From assembly GCA_024280855.1 (NCBI GenBank), contig JAJRPG010000084.1:62001-126000 (forward strand): a stretch of DNA of 64,000 nucleotides. The letters are read 5' to 3'. Shown in pieces: positions 1 to 7,781 of this stretch. Source of the DNA: Planctomycetota bacterium. GTDB lineage: Bacteria > Planctomycetota > Phycisphaerae > UBA1845. The notes beneath the pieces were generated by a model that was given only the letters and a program-made list of their open reading frames with translations, searched no databases and was not told the DNA's origin. The stretch's first letter is position 1. Every line of letters starts with the position of its first letter. The translations under genes were made by a program, and so were the position numbers.

Positions 1-38
1 TTCGCTAATACCGTTCCTGATTCTTGCACATGTGTACC

Positions 39-215
39 TCATAATAACGGCTCGCGCGCAATTCGATTGGCGAGAACTCGCGCAAGAAAGTCCAGAATGT
101 AGGCGTGGATAGCACGGCTGCCCTCGATCGTCTCGCCGGCGCGCACGCCAACCTTAACCTTGAACTTCCAGTGAATACGAAATTTGTTCGAACGTTCCTT
201 TGAAAGGCTAGCCAT
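39..215 (-). pseudogene. Truncated integrase N-terminus (remnant)
   Basis: A 58-codon reading frame starts with ATG at 215 and ends at a TGA at 39-41. It begins MASLSKERSNKFRIHWKF and continues KVKVGVRAGETIEGS. That start resembles the N-terminal arm-binding region of planctomycete tyrosine integrases, which open with a basic stretch and an 'RIHW' type beta strand. After about residue 33 the resemblance is lost and the frame soon stops, so the catalytic domain is missing here. A good promoter lies upstream at 283-311. The gene starts 188 bases from the 3' end of tmRNA, a classic integration target, and reads away from it, as an integrase next to its attachment site would. The family assignment rests on recalled similarity over about 30 residues, so it is inference. 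Confidence 0.45.
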
Positions 216-282
216 CACACTGTTTCCTTTGACGAATGCTGTTCGTCAATCGCAGTGTGTTGGCCGCAAACCGAGTGGCCTT

Positions 283-311
283 AGTGTATCAGGCCCCTTA
301 GCCGGTGTCAA
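283..311 (-). promoter_or_regulatory. Sigma-70-type promoter upstream of the integrase remnant
   Basis: On the minus strand there is a perfect TTGACA -35 box (306-311) and a TACACT -10 box (283-288) separated by 17 bases. It points towards the integrase remnant starting at 215. A short direct repeat, AGTACCCGC, lies just outside it at about 334-354. This suggests the remnant was once a properly expressed gene. Confidence 0.55.
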
Positions 312-361
312 AAACTTTTCAAACACCAAAAAAGTACCCGCTATAGTACCCGCAACTGCCA

Positions 362-389
362 TACGCGTGTCGTAAGTAGTGACAGCGTA
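362..389 (-). other. Stem-loop just downstream of tmRNA
   Basis: On the minus strand TACGCTGTC pairs with GACACGCGTA through nine base pairs with one bulged C, around a nine-base loop. It lies 13 bases past the tmRNA 3' end and could mark the end of the tmRNA transcript. No T-run follows, so it is not a standard intrinsic terminator. Confidence 0.3.
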
Positions 390-402
390 AGGTGTTGCGA
401 AT

Positions 403-756
403 TGGAGGCGGGGGGAATCGAACCCCCGTCCCGCGACGGCTCCGGTAGCGCTTCTACGTGTGTAGTCGATCTTTTGAGTCTCGGGTTGGAAGACGCCGGT
501 CGACAGGCTTCAGCCTTCCCCAACCAGACTAAAGTTTCGCCAAGTGCCGGCCAGGTGTCAGCATATGACTAGCCCACTAATGGCGCTCCGTCGGAGTAGC
601 GGGCGTCCTCCGGGGAACGGGCGGCCTATTTTTAGGCTGCCATGGCTAACGAGTAGTTGCCATATAAAAGTTGTTGCCAGGTGTTTAACGAGGCCTCCTG
701 ACCACCTCGACACGCCACACTTCCTTTGTCACGCCCGGTCGAATCCAATCGCCCCC
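403..756 (-). ncRNA. ssrA: Transfer-messenger RNA (tmRNA)
   Basis: This is a one-piece tmRNA of 354 bases, which rescues stalled ribosomes and tags the nascent protein for proteolysis. The minus strand starts GGGGGCGATTGGATTCGAC and ends with a T-arm (GGGGG TTCGATT CCCCC) followed by CGCCTCCA. The 5' GGGGGCG and 3' CGCCTCC pair over seven positions, forming the alanine-type acceptor stem. CCA is not encoded after A73. The internal tag frame is best read from 661 down to a TAA at 632-634, closely followed by an in-frame TAG, giving GNYSLAMAA. The resume codon would be GGC. The usual tag ends in LAA; here it ends in MAA. The tag start is inference, because the sequence does not mark the resume codon. 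The 3' end is a common island insertion target, and an integrase remnant lies beyond it. Confidence 0.95.
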
Positions 757-1063
757 TAAACACGCCCTAATTGACGAATGTTTACGGATTGCGAAGCTCT
801 GCAACCTGCACAAGATCATGGTAGATCATGATCAAATAAAGTCAACTTCTCTGTTCGCAGATGGATTAGATGGCCTGCGTGTAGCCTTTGTGGAGAATAG
901 AAAGTGAGCGAAAATGATAATTCTGGAAAAAGTGCCTGGAGATGCAGTCGTTAGGGGGGAAATGTAGAGATTATGGATACTAAAGTGACATCAGATAGAC
1001 ACTTTACGACTACCCTGAAATATGTTGCTTATCGCAGTACGTAGGGTGGGCAGGGCTCGGCGG
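757..1063. other. Gene-free stretch with a small inverted repeat
   Basis: No gene is supported here. A perfect seven-base inverted repeat, TAAAGTG (981-987) and CACTTTA (1000-1006), lies about 60 bases beyond the 3' end of the lipoprotein gene and might act as a transcript end. It has no T-run. The part near 757-840 should contain the tmRNA promoter, but no strong pair of boxes could be picked. Confidence 0.3.
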
Positions 1064-1750
1064 TCAGAAACCCATGTGTGACCCCATCATGCCATATTCA
1101 GTGCCATGCGCGTGGCCCTGTGGGCCGCCGTTGGCCAAGTGGGACGTCATCGCATCACTTAATAGAATAAGTTCTTCCAAATCGCCATCATCATCCAAGT
1201 CGTCGATGTCTTGTGTCAATATGCATGTGTATACATCTCCGCACGAAAAATCCTGTCCCAAAAGACCGGGTACCGCCATAGTGTTTGCGACAGCTTCACC
1301 GTCATTTAGATGGCAGCCTGGCTCACCGGGATTCACTAGTGGCCCCAGGCCTACGATTTCGGCGCAAGGCAACGTCATGGTAATGGATTCACCGGCTGCG
1401 ACATTCACATCTTGTAGGATGTATTCAAGTCCCATGTGGCTGGCAAGGTAAGATAAGTGAAACGTCGCGTCTGTGTGCCATTGATTTTCGAGACGAACCA
1501 TCAATTCGCCAGTTTCCGAAGCCATGTTCGCTTGAGAGTAGAAGCCCATAGCCCCAGGCATATGGGATGTATATCCTGTCATTGCGTTGCTACCGAAGCC
1601 GTCTACGCCACCTACCATAGACGCGATTGAAGCGGCCTTCGATGCTACAGCTGCGATGGTCGCGCTGCGCTGTGCAACAGGTTGAAAAAAGCCACTGTTG
1701 CAGCCGACAAAGAGTACGGCGATAAGTGAGGCGGGCATAAGTCGTGTCAT
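1064..1750 (-). CDS. Hypothetical lipoprotein
   Basis: This is a 228-residue predicted lipoprotein of unknown function. It starts MTRLMPASLIAVLFVGC, a short signal peptide ending in a lipobox (LFVG-C) with the lipidated cysteine at residue 17. The start is supported by AAGGAG eight bases upstream. The mature part is rich in Met, His, Gly and Ala. It includes a Ser/Ala/Met/Gly-rich stretch, a middle segment about placing an N-terminal domain on a beta-rich core, an acidic run (DDLDDDGDLEEL) near residue 190, and a His/Met-rich end. The His/Met richness could hint at metal contact, but that is speculation. No family was recognised. It stands alone, between the tmRNA and a kinase-like gene on the other strand. 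Confidence 0.7.
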   Translation of the reverse strand: MTRLMPASLIAVLFVGCNSGFFQPVAQRSATIAAVASKAASIASMVGGVDGFGSNAMTGYTSHMPGAMGFYSQANMASETGELMVRLENQWHTDATFHLSYLASHMGLEYILQDVNVAAGESITMTLPCAEIVGLGPLVNPGEPGCHLNDGEAVANTMAVPGLLGQDFSCGDVYTCILTQDIDDLDDDGDLEELILLSDAMTSHLANGGPQGHAHGTEYGMMGSHMGF

Positions 1751-2173
1751 TATTGGAACTCCTTAATTAAGCAGCATCGTGCAAATTCTGGCGCACGAAT
1801 ACGGGATGCGCTATTTATTTGTCGTGTCCCTTAGTCGGTCCGAATGGTATCCTTAGGCTCGGGCCATCCATTCGCACCAACAGCACCATCTCCCAATACT
1901 CAAAGTTACCTGCAAGGTGTGTGCCATTTTTGGTTGGAATAGATCATGCGTGTAATTCTCGCCTTGGCTTTCTAAGAGGCAGGGATGGAACACGCAGAAT
2001 AATGTACGTCATATTCTGGGGGGAAAGAAATTACGACATCTTGATATTGCTGCGTCAGGATTGCGTGTTACATGCGGCTCGATACACTTATATGCGGTAT
2101 GTGCTTGAGAATGAAGCATATTTTGTAGGAAGTATTTGGCTGACCAGGTTTGTTCGCATTGAGGACGTCATAG
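1751..2173. other. Intergenic region, divergent promoters expected
   Basis: These 423 bases separate two divergent genes and should hold promoters for both. A 122-codon frame at 1819-2187 runs through it, but its translation has no recognisable features, and it overlaps the start of the next gene. It is not called. No convincing promoter boxes were identified. Confidence 0.35.
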
Positions 2174-3436
2174 GTGGCTACACATAAATTTATAGTCTCG
2201 GCTGAGGATCAGCAGTGGATCGATCGGTACGGATGGAAGTCGGTGTCAGATGTGCTGAACTGTGCTTCTGATGATGTGGCTGCCGTGTCTCGTTCGTCGG
2301 ATGTAGTGCATGTCTCGATCGATTCAGCCATGGGTGGGCCAGAGAGCGTTTTTGTTAAGCGATATTTATACAACCGGCGAAGCCAGCGCATTAAGCAGAT
2401 GTTCCGTGGGACATTGTTTGGAAAAAGTCGTGCGCGAACCGAGTATGAATTCCTACAAGAAATGTGTTCACGTCGGGTTCCTACCGTTCGGCCGATTTCT
2501 TATGGTGAGGTTCGCAAGGGGGCATTTTTACGAGAAAGCTTCATTATCACAGAAGGCATGGAGGGCGTTCAATCTTTGGATATGTTTGCTCTCAACGCTC
2601 GCCAAAACAAGACGGTGAATCGTGAGACGAAAAATTCGATTATCTTAGGGCTAGCAGAGATAGTGCGGCGCATGCACCAAGCAGGTGTGCAGCATGGCGG
2701 GTTGTATTGGCGAAATATCTTGTTACGACAGCAGGCTGGGTGCGGTTACGAGTTTTGGATGCTCGACCCTGACTCTAGCGGGAAGCTGTATGACTCGTCG
2801 GTTCCACTAGCGGGTATTGTCTCGGATTTATCGCATTTCATGGCTTCGGCGATGTCGCTTGATGCTCGTGGCGGTTTGGGGCGTTTTATGCGCGCGTATT
2901 TGCAGGTGTCTCGACTTGAGGATAAGCATCGACAATTGATCGCTCGTGTTTTGCAGAGTGCCAAAGATTTGGCATCTCAAGAGCGGCGTCGGATGGCTGT
3001 GACAGAGGCTATTGATTGGTTTCGAGGCCGGGTTTCTCTGGCGCAACAGCAATCGGAAGAAATCCGGTCATATGCCACGCTCGAAGAGTTTTTTGATGTG
3101 CTTGGCTCGAGCGAAGTTGTTTCCAGCGATGCAGCGAACAAAAAATTAGTTATTCATTTTTCTTTTTCCGATGTAGAGGATTCTGGCGGAAAGGGGCAAC
3201 ATTGTTTGCTCATGGACAAAGGGCGTGTAGCCGTTGGTTCGTCCTCGGATTCTCGGCCTGATATGACCATTCGCACCGATTCTCAGACCTGGTTATCAGT
3301 GATATCTGGTCGTCCAGACGCCTATGCCCGGCTTCGTGCGGGGCGTCTGAGGATGCAGGGGGATACCAAATACTTGCATTTTCTGGTAAAACACATCGAT
3401 GAAGTGTCGCGTTCGGCGCGGCCAAACTCAGTGTAA
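2174..3436 (+). CDS. WaaP/InaA-like kinase fused to an SCP2-like domain
   Basis: The 420-residue protein starts at a GTG with GAGG nine bases upstream. Residues about 55-250 look like the lipopolysaccharide (Kdo/heptose) kinase superfamily. There is a nucleotide-binding lysine in VFVKRY (K62), a likely helix C glutamate (E90), a catalytic-loop-like HGGLYWRNILL (174-184), and LDPD (197-200) at the metal-binding position. The loop normally has Asp two residues after His (HxD); here that residue is Gly176, so activity is doubtful or uses another residue. Residues about 325-410 resemble an SCP2 sterol-carrier domain, including pDMTIRTDSQTWLSVISG and a 'GRLRMQGD' lipid-pocket motif. The combination suggests a role at lipids of the cell envelope, which is inference. 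A methyltransferase gene follows after 22 bases, probably in the same operon. Confidence 0.65.
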   Translation: MATHKFIVSAEDQQWIDRYGWKSVSDVLNCASDDVAAVSRSSDVVHVSIDSAMGGPESVFVKRYLYNRRSQRIKQMFRGTLFGKSRARTEYEFLQEMCSRRVPTVRPISYGEVRKGAFLRESFIITEGMEGVQSLDMFALNARQNKTVNRETKNSIILGLAEIVRRMHQAGVQHGGLYWRNILLRQQAGCGYEFWMLDPDSSGKLYDSSVPLAGIVSDLSHFMASAMSLDARGGLGRFMRAYLQVSRLEDKHRQLIARVLQSAKDLASQERRRMAVTEAIDWFRGRVSLAQQQSEEIRSYATLEEFFDVLGSSEVVSSDAANKKLVIHFSFSDVEDSGGKGQHCLLMDKGRVAVGSSSDSRPDMTIRTDSQTWLSVISGRPDAYARLRAGRLRMQGDTKYLHFLVKHIDEVSRSARPNSV

Positions 3437-3458
3437 TCATCCACGTTAGGGTGTTTCA

Positions 3459-4151
3459 GTGGAGAAAAAGAGATTGACAACAACCACAGAGCCAGTGGCT
3501 GAGCGTGCATTTGGAAATAAATACAAGGCTGACGACTTCGCGCAGTATTATGCCAACAAGCATGAAACGAGCCTGATGCGACGTATTTCCAATTCGTTGG
3601 AACGGCGTATGGTTCGTAAGTCTTTGCTTCGCATCAAGCGTCATCACGATTTTCATAGTGCGTTGGATTGTCCGTCGGGGACTGGACGTTTTCTTCCCGT
3701 GCTTGCGGGTTTTGGTGTGTCCGTGATTGCGATGGATACTTCCGCGCAGATGCTTCGAGAAGGTTTTCGACATCATGATATGTTTGATAATCGGCCCATC
3801 GCATCGGCTGGGTCCGCGTTTGAATTGCCTTTAGCTGACGACGCTGTTGATGTTGTGTTGTGTTCTCGGCTGGTACACCATATTCCTGAGAGTGAGAAAC
3901 GAGTCTGTATTCTTCGAGAACTTAATCGCGTAGCCAGGGTTGGTGTGGTCGTTTCCTTTTTTGATTCTGCATCACTTCGCGCATGGCGACGTGATAAAAA
4001 AGCTAAGCGTAAAGGTAGGGTTAGCGGCAGGCACGCCATGTCGCGGTCAGCGTTTTTGGAGGAAGCTAACGAGGCTGGGCTTCGTCCTATCGGTATGAAT
4101 TCACTGCTGCGTTTCCATACGGAAGTTACGGCTGCGGCGTTTCTGACTTGA
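3459..4151 (+). CDS. Class I SAM-dependent methyltransferase
   Basis: This 230-residue protein starts at a GTG, with a weak ribosome site. It carries the class I methyltransferase fold. Motif I is the loop DCPSGTGRF (about residues 68-76), followed by VIAMDTS, where the acidic residue binds the SAM ribose. Motif IV is VVLCSRLVHHIPE at about residues 128-140. The substrate cannot be read from sequence. The protein ends with basic segments (RRDKKAKRKGR). It follows the kinase/SCP2 gene after 22 bases, so the pair probably modifies the same molecule, perhaps an envelope glycolipid. That link is inference from gene order alone. Confidence 0.75.
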   Translation: MEKKRLTTTTEPVAERAFGNKYKADDFAQYYANKHETSLMRRISNSLERRMVRKSLLRIKRHHDFHSALDCPSGTGRFLPVLAGFGVSVIAMDTSAQMLREGFRHHDMFDNRPIASAGSAFELPLADDAVDVVLCSRLVHHIPESEKRVCILRELNRVARVGVVVSFFDSASLRAWRRDKKAKRKGRVSGRHAMSRSAFLEEANEAGLRPIGMNSLLRFHTEVTAAAFLT

Positions 4152-4284
4152 TGCGGTAGAGCCTGTTGTTTCTCGTTGATTTGCCTTGTGAAATGTAATA
4201 AGGTTGCTTGTATCCATTGTGGATAAGCTGAGGCTTACCCATGCCATTCTTTTTTTCATTCTTAGAATTCAATGCGAAGAATCG

Positions 4285-5370
4285 CTAGCTAGTTTCGCAG
4301 GATTTTGGCAGGGCTGGTGTAGCTATTTCTTCGCGTTGTTGACGAGCGAGTTTGCAGGCAAGGCGGATGGCTTCTTTCATGCTGGTGGGGTCAGCTACGT
4401 TCGTGCCAGCTATGTCGAAGGCCGTGCCGTGGTCTACGCTTGTGCGAGGCATGGGTAAGCCTAGCGTGACATTCACGGCTGAGTCGAAGGCTAACATTTT
4501 CATGGGGATTAAGCCCTGGTCATGGTACATCGCGATGATACCGTCAAATTTGGTCCGGCGTTGCGGTGTAAATAATGTGTCTGCCGGGAAGGGGCCTTCG
4601 ACGTCCATGCCGTGATTGCGGGCCATCTCGATAGCCGGGGTGATGATGCGTGTTTCTTCATCGCCAAACGCGCCATTTTCAGAAGCATGTGGATTTAATC
4701 CCGCGACCGCTAATTTCGGATGAGCAATGCCGAACCAGTTTTGCAGGGCTTCATGCAGTAAATCGATTGGCTGAAATACCAGGCCAATGGTGAACGTGTT
4801 GCGTAGCTGAAAGAGGCCTATATGTGTGCTGGCGAGTGCCAAACGCATGCCACCACCGACAAAGGCCATCGTCACACGTTTGACGTGAAAATCCTTAGCC
4901 AGTTTTTCTGTGTGTCCGGGGAATTTGCAGCCTGAAAGATGCCAGCTTTCCTTGTTGATTGGACCCGTGACCATGGCGTCTACGGTTGAGGCTTTCATGC
5001 TTTCAATAGCTGCGTCTACAAAGGCCAGGGATGCTTCTCCGCCAGAAGCGGTGGGGCGAGCGTGAACCCAATAGCCTGCGTGGTATTGATCGTAATCCAC
5101 TACCAGGACGCCGGTGTCAATACGCAACGGCTCTGTAGGAGAAGTGCGAAACCAGAACGGGCGGATACCGGCTGAATCTGCAGCGGCTTCGAGGCATTCT
5201 TCGATGCCGTAAATCACAAAGCGGGCTAAATTGCGGATGTCTGCGTCAGCTAATGCTTTGACGATGACTTCTGCGCCAATACCCGCAGGGTCTCCCATCG
5301 TAATCGCTATGGTTGGGCGATGATCTGCAGAGGCAGGGGGCGAAGGCGAATTATCAGTTATAGGTTTCAT
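4285..5370 (-). CDS. pdxA: 4-hydroxythreonine-4-phosphate dehydrogenase (PdxA)
   Basis: PdxA oxidises 4-phosphohydroxy-L-threonine in the DXP-dependent pathway to pyridoxal phosphate, using NAD and a divalent metal. The 361-residue protein shows the family start ITMGDPAGIGAEV (residues 23-35), the HTEKLA segment with a metal/substrate histidine, and the C-terminal blocks YHDQGLIPMK and TSVDHGTAFDIAG. Length is close to the usual 330, with a Pro/Ser-rich N-terminal tail of about 18 residues. Its ATG overlaps the stop of riboflavin synthase (ATGA at 5367-5370), so translation is likely coupled. The pair joins two cofactor pathways, B6 and B2, which meet in FMN-dependent pyridoxine phosphate oxidase. 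Confidence 0.95.
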   Translation of the reverse strand: MKPITDNSPSPPASADHRPTIAITMGDPAGIGAEVIVKALADADIRNLARFVIYGIEECLEAAADSAGIRPFWFRTSPTEPLRIDTGVLVVDYDQYHAGYWVHARPTASGGEASLAFVDAAIESMKASTVDAMVTGPINKESWHLSGCKFPGHTEKLAKDFHVKRVTMAFVGGGMRLALASTHIGLFQLRNTFTIGLVFQPIDLLHEALQNWFGIAHPKLAVAGLNPHASENGAFGDEETRIITPAIEMARNHGMDVEGPFPADTLFTPQRRTKFDGIIAMYHDQGLIPMKMLAFDSAVNVTLGLPMPRTSVDHGTAFDIAGTNVADPTSMKEAIRLACKLARQQREEIATPALPKSCETS

Positions 5371-6008
5371 GCAAATCCCGCGTCACGCAAAGAGTTCATG
5401 GTGATGCCGTTATCACCGCTGACATGGCTCAGGTGGTGAACGATAGTGCGGGCTACGATGTCCGTTTCGATATTTACTTTATCGCCAGCTTTAAGGCTGC
5501 CAAGTGTCGTTAAATTGAGCGTGGTAGGAATCAAGGCGACGGAGAAAGTATCTTGGTCGACGGCTGCGATGGTCAATGACACGCCGTCAATGGTGACAGA
5601 GCCTTTGGGGATAATGAAAGATGTCAGCGATTTTTCAGGGCGTAGCCATGCGACCCATTCCTGGCTTGTCGAAATGACTGAGGTGACTTCGGCAAGGCCA
5701 TCCACATGCCCTTGGACGAAATGGCCATCGAGTCGGTCGCCCACGCGGAGTGAACGCTCCAAGTTTATTTTGTCGCCAACTCGTTTAGAGCCTAGCGTTG
5801 TGAGGGATAGCGTTTCTTTTATGACGTCAAACTCGGCTGAGTCGTTGCTAGTGTGGCAGACTGTCAGGCACACACCGCTGATAGCCACACTCGCACCGAG
5901 GGGTAATTCCGACGCCATCGGGCCTACTTCGATACAAAGCTTTTGACCACCGCTCACGCTGCGTGATTCACGGATGATGCCGGTGCGTTCAATAATGCCA
6001 GTAAACAT
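5367..6008 (-). CDS. ribE: Riboflavin synthase, alpha subunit
   Basis: The enzyme dismutates two molecules of 6,7-dimethyl-8-ribityllumazine to riboflavin. The 213-residue protein starts with the signature MFTGIIERTGII. It has the two internally repeated lumazine-binding barrels. Repeat 1 includes GASVAISGVCLTV and repeat 2 includes KGSVTIDGVSLTI. Each repeat is followed by the family's 'L..TTLG' turn. Length is typical. The gene is first in a pair with pdxA, overlapping by four bases. No FMN riboswitch could be recognised in the 127 bases before it, so flavin control at the RNA level is not supported here. Confidence 0.95.
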   Translation of the reverse strand: MFTGIIERTGIIRESRSVSGGQKLCIEVGPMASELPLGASVAISGVCLTVCHTSNDSAEFDVIKETLSLTTLGSKRVGDKINLERSLRVGDRLDGHFVQGHVDGLAEVTSVISTSQEWVAWLRPEKSLTSFIIPKGSVTIDGVSLTIAAVDQDTFSVALIPTTLNLTTLGSLKAGDKVNIETDIVARTIVHHLSHVSGDNGITMNSLRDAGFA

Positions 6009-6135
6009 AACAAACCAACCTTAAAAACATATGATACACTAAGGCATAATAGTATATGCGCATTTCGATGCCCTGTCGCAATCACGGGAAATTGGAGGCT
6101 GACTGTGCTTGCGGGCGAGATATATGCGTTTGAAT

Positions 6136-6399
6136 CTAGAGTTGAAGTAAGGCGTCTATGATCTTTTCGTCTTCAATGCCCAATCCTCGAAATTCGTTAC
6201 GTTTTTCTTGATCGGAAAGGGCGGGGTCATTGGCGATAACCTGAAGTTCGTCGAGGGTGAAAAGTTGGCCTTCGTTGCCGATGACGCGATTAGAAAACGT
6301 GGGTGAGTTGCTTACGCCGCAGCCGTTTAGCATCAGGCTTAGTATTGCGCATCCGAGTATGGCTCGCGATATTGTCATAAGTGTGCGTCGATTTCTCAT
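6136..6399 (-). CDS. Small hypothetical lipoprotein
   Basis: This is an 87-residue predicted lipoprotein. A basic N-terminus (MRNRR) and hydrophobic stretch lead to LMLNGC, a loose lipobox with the cysteine at residue 27. ATG at residue 8 is a possible alternative start. The mature part is about 60 residues and ends in a mainly helical segment, TLDELQVIANDPALSDQEKRNEFRG split over two likely helices. No family was recognised. It sits between the riboflavin synthase gene and the exopolysaccharide genes on the same strand, with 127 bases before the former and 44 bases after the glycosyltransferase stop. Confidence 0.6.
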   Translation of the reverse strand: MRNRRTLMTISRAILGCAILSLMLNGCGVSNSPTFSNRVIGNEGQLFTLDELQVIANDPALSDQEKRNEFRGLGIEDEKIIDALLQL

Positions 6400-6443
6400 A
6401 GACTGACGATTATATGCGAGTCTAGGGTCGTCACAAGACCACC

Positions 6444-7685
6444 TCAGCTAACGGACTTTGTGGGGGCTGGCGCATTAGATTCTATTCCCATAACCTCAGC
6501 TACTGCTTTTGAAACTGGCGGATGATTGGTTTCGTCTTTACGCGCTACTAATTTAGATAGCGTTTCTACTTTGGACCGCCAAGATTCACCTTTGACCATG
6601 ATGCTAATGTCTTCCCGTCTACCAGCATAGTCGTTGGCTAGCACTGTATCGCAGGCTTTGGCGAAAGCTTCAGGTGAATCAGTTATTTCAATTACATCTG
6701 AATATCGACGGGCTTCCGGTAATGGCGTCGAAACGACTGGTAAACCTGCGGCTAAGTATTCATACATTTTGATAGGGTTCACGCTGTCGGTCATGGCTGA
6801 TTGCGTGAATGGCATCAAGCCCGCATCGAACGCACGACAATAGGCCGGGAGTTCGTGGTTTGGCTTACGACCGAGAAAATGCACGTTTGGCAAACACGAC
6901 AAATGAGAGACGTCTATACTACAGTCCCCGATGAATACAAAGGAGTATTTGGGACGAAGTTTAGCGACTAATTCGATGAGGCCTGTATCGATCCAAAATT
7001 GAATCAGCCCGAAAAATCCGAAAATGGGGCCTGGGACAGAAGCTATGTCTTTTGGTTTGGGTAGTTCTTGTTTCCAGGCTGAGGCAAACCTGTCGTAATC
7101 TACGCCGTGGCGGACCAGTTCCGTGTCTTTGCGTAAACGGGATTTGCATTGCAACAAGGCTTCTGACGTGGTGACGACAAGGTCGGCTCGGCGGACCATT
7201 TCATCTTCTGATGCTTGTATTCGTTTCGAGTCGTAGCCTTCAAAAAGGGTGTAATCGTCTACGCAATAATAGATAAAAGCTTCTTCGTTGAATCGGCCAA
7301 TTAGAAATGGCACGTCTGGCGCGAAAGCCCATATTTGAATGGGTTGCGCAGTGTGGCCTACGGTTCGTTTGATGGCTCGTCTAATTTGCGAAACGAGTAA
7401 ATGTTCATGCATGCGTTGTAATATGCGGTTGCGAGCGCCTGGGAAAACCAACGGTGTAATTTGGTTGAACGTCGGCCCGACAGGCTGTACGCCGCGAACG
7501 ATTCTTCTTAGCACGCCCATGCCCGCTTTGAAGTCTGCACTGCTTAAAACTGGTCTGCGCGTACCGTGGTAATTCACCCACACGATATGGTTGCGCTGGG
7601 CAAGCAGCTTCATGATCTGGTGCTTACTTGTAGGATCGTAATCCCACGAGCTAGCAATACAAACAATGGTTCGACCTTCTATCAC
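6444..7685 (-). CDS. Glycosyltransferase of the exopolysaccharide locus
   Basis: The 413-residue protein is a GT-B-fold glycosyltransferase, probably cytoplasmic and acting on a lipid-linked sugar. Residues 1-60 hold the N-terminal acceptor domain (IVCIASSWDYDPTSKHQIM). The C-terminal donor-binding domain has FLGRKPNHELPAYCRAFD, then KMYEYLAAGLPVVSTPLPE, the typical nucleotide-sugar block with the conserved E. The start is a GTG preceded by GAGGG at some distance. This sequence type is often found in PEP-CTERM-associated exopolysaccharide clusters. It lies 96 bases downstream of the tyrosine kinase gene, and is likely in the same transcript. Its sugar specificity cannot be inferred. Confidence 0.85.
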   Translation of the reverse strand: MIEGRTIVCIASSWDYDPTSKHQIMKLLAQRNHIVWVNYHGTRRPVLSSADFKAGMGVLRRIVRGVQPVGPTFNQITPLVFPGARNRILQRMHEHLLVSQIRRAIKRTVGHTAQPIQIWAFAPDVPFLIGRFNEEAFIYYCVDDYTLFEGYDSKRIQASEDEMVRRADLVVTTSEALLQCKSRLRKDTELVRHGVDYDRFASAWKQELPKPKDIASVPGPIFGFFGLIQFWIDTGLIELVAKLRPKYSFVFIGDCSIDVSHLSCLPNVHFLGRKPNHELPAYCRAFDAGLMPFTQSAMTDSVNPIKMYEYLAAGLPVVSTPLPEARRYSDVIEITDSPEAFAKACDTVLANDYAGRREDISIMVKGESWRSKVETLSKLVARKDETNHPPVSKAVAEVMGIESNAPAPTKSVS

Positions 7686-7781
7686 AGTATTATCAATCCC
7701 TCGAGAGGTAATAAGTATTTCGCATTACGCGGTTTTATGCCTAAGCATGAATTTTCAACGCCCAGGCCCGGTAATTTCACA

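Noticed and set aside
1819-2187. A 122-codon plus-strand open frame before the kinase/SCP2 gene
   Set aside because: No recognisable features, no ribosome site, and it overlaps the next gene in another frame.
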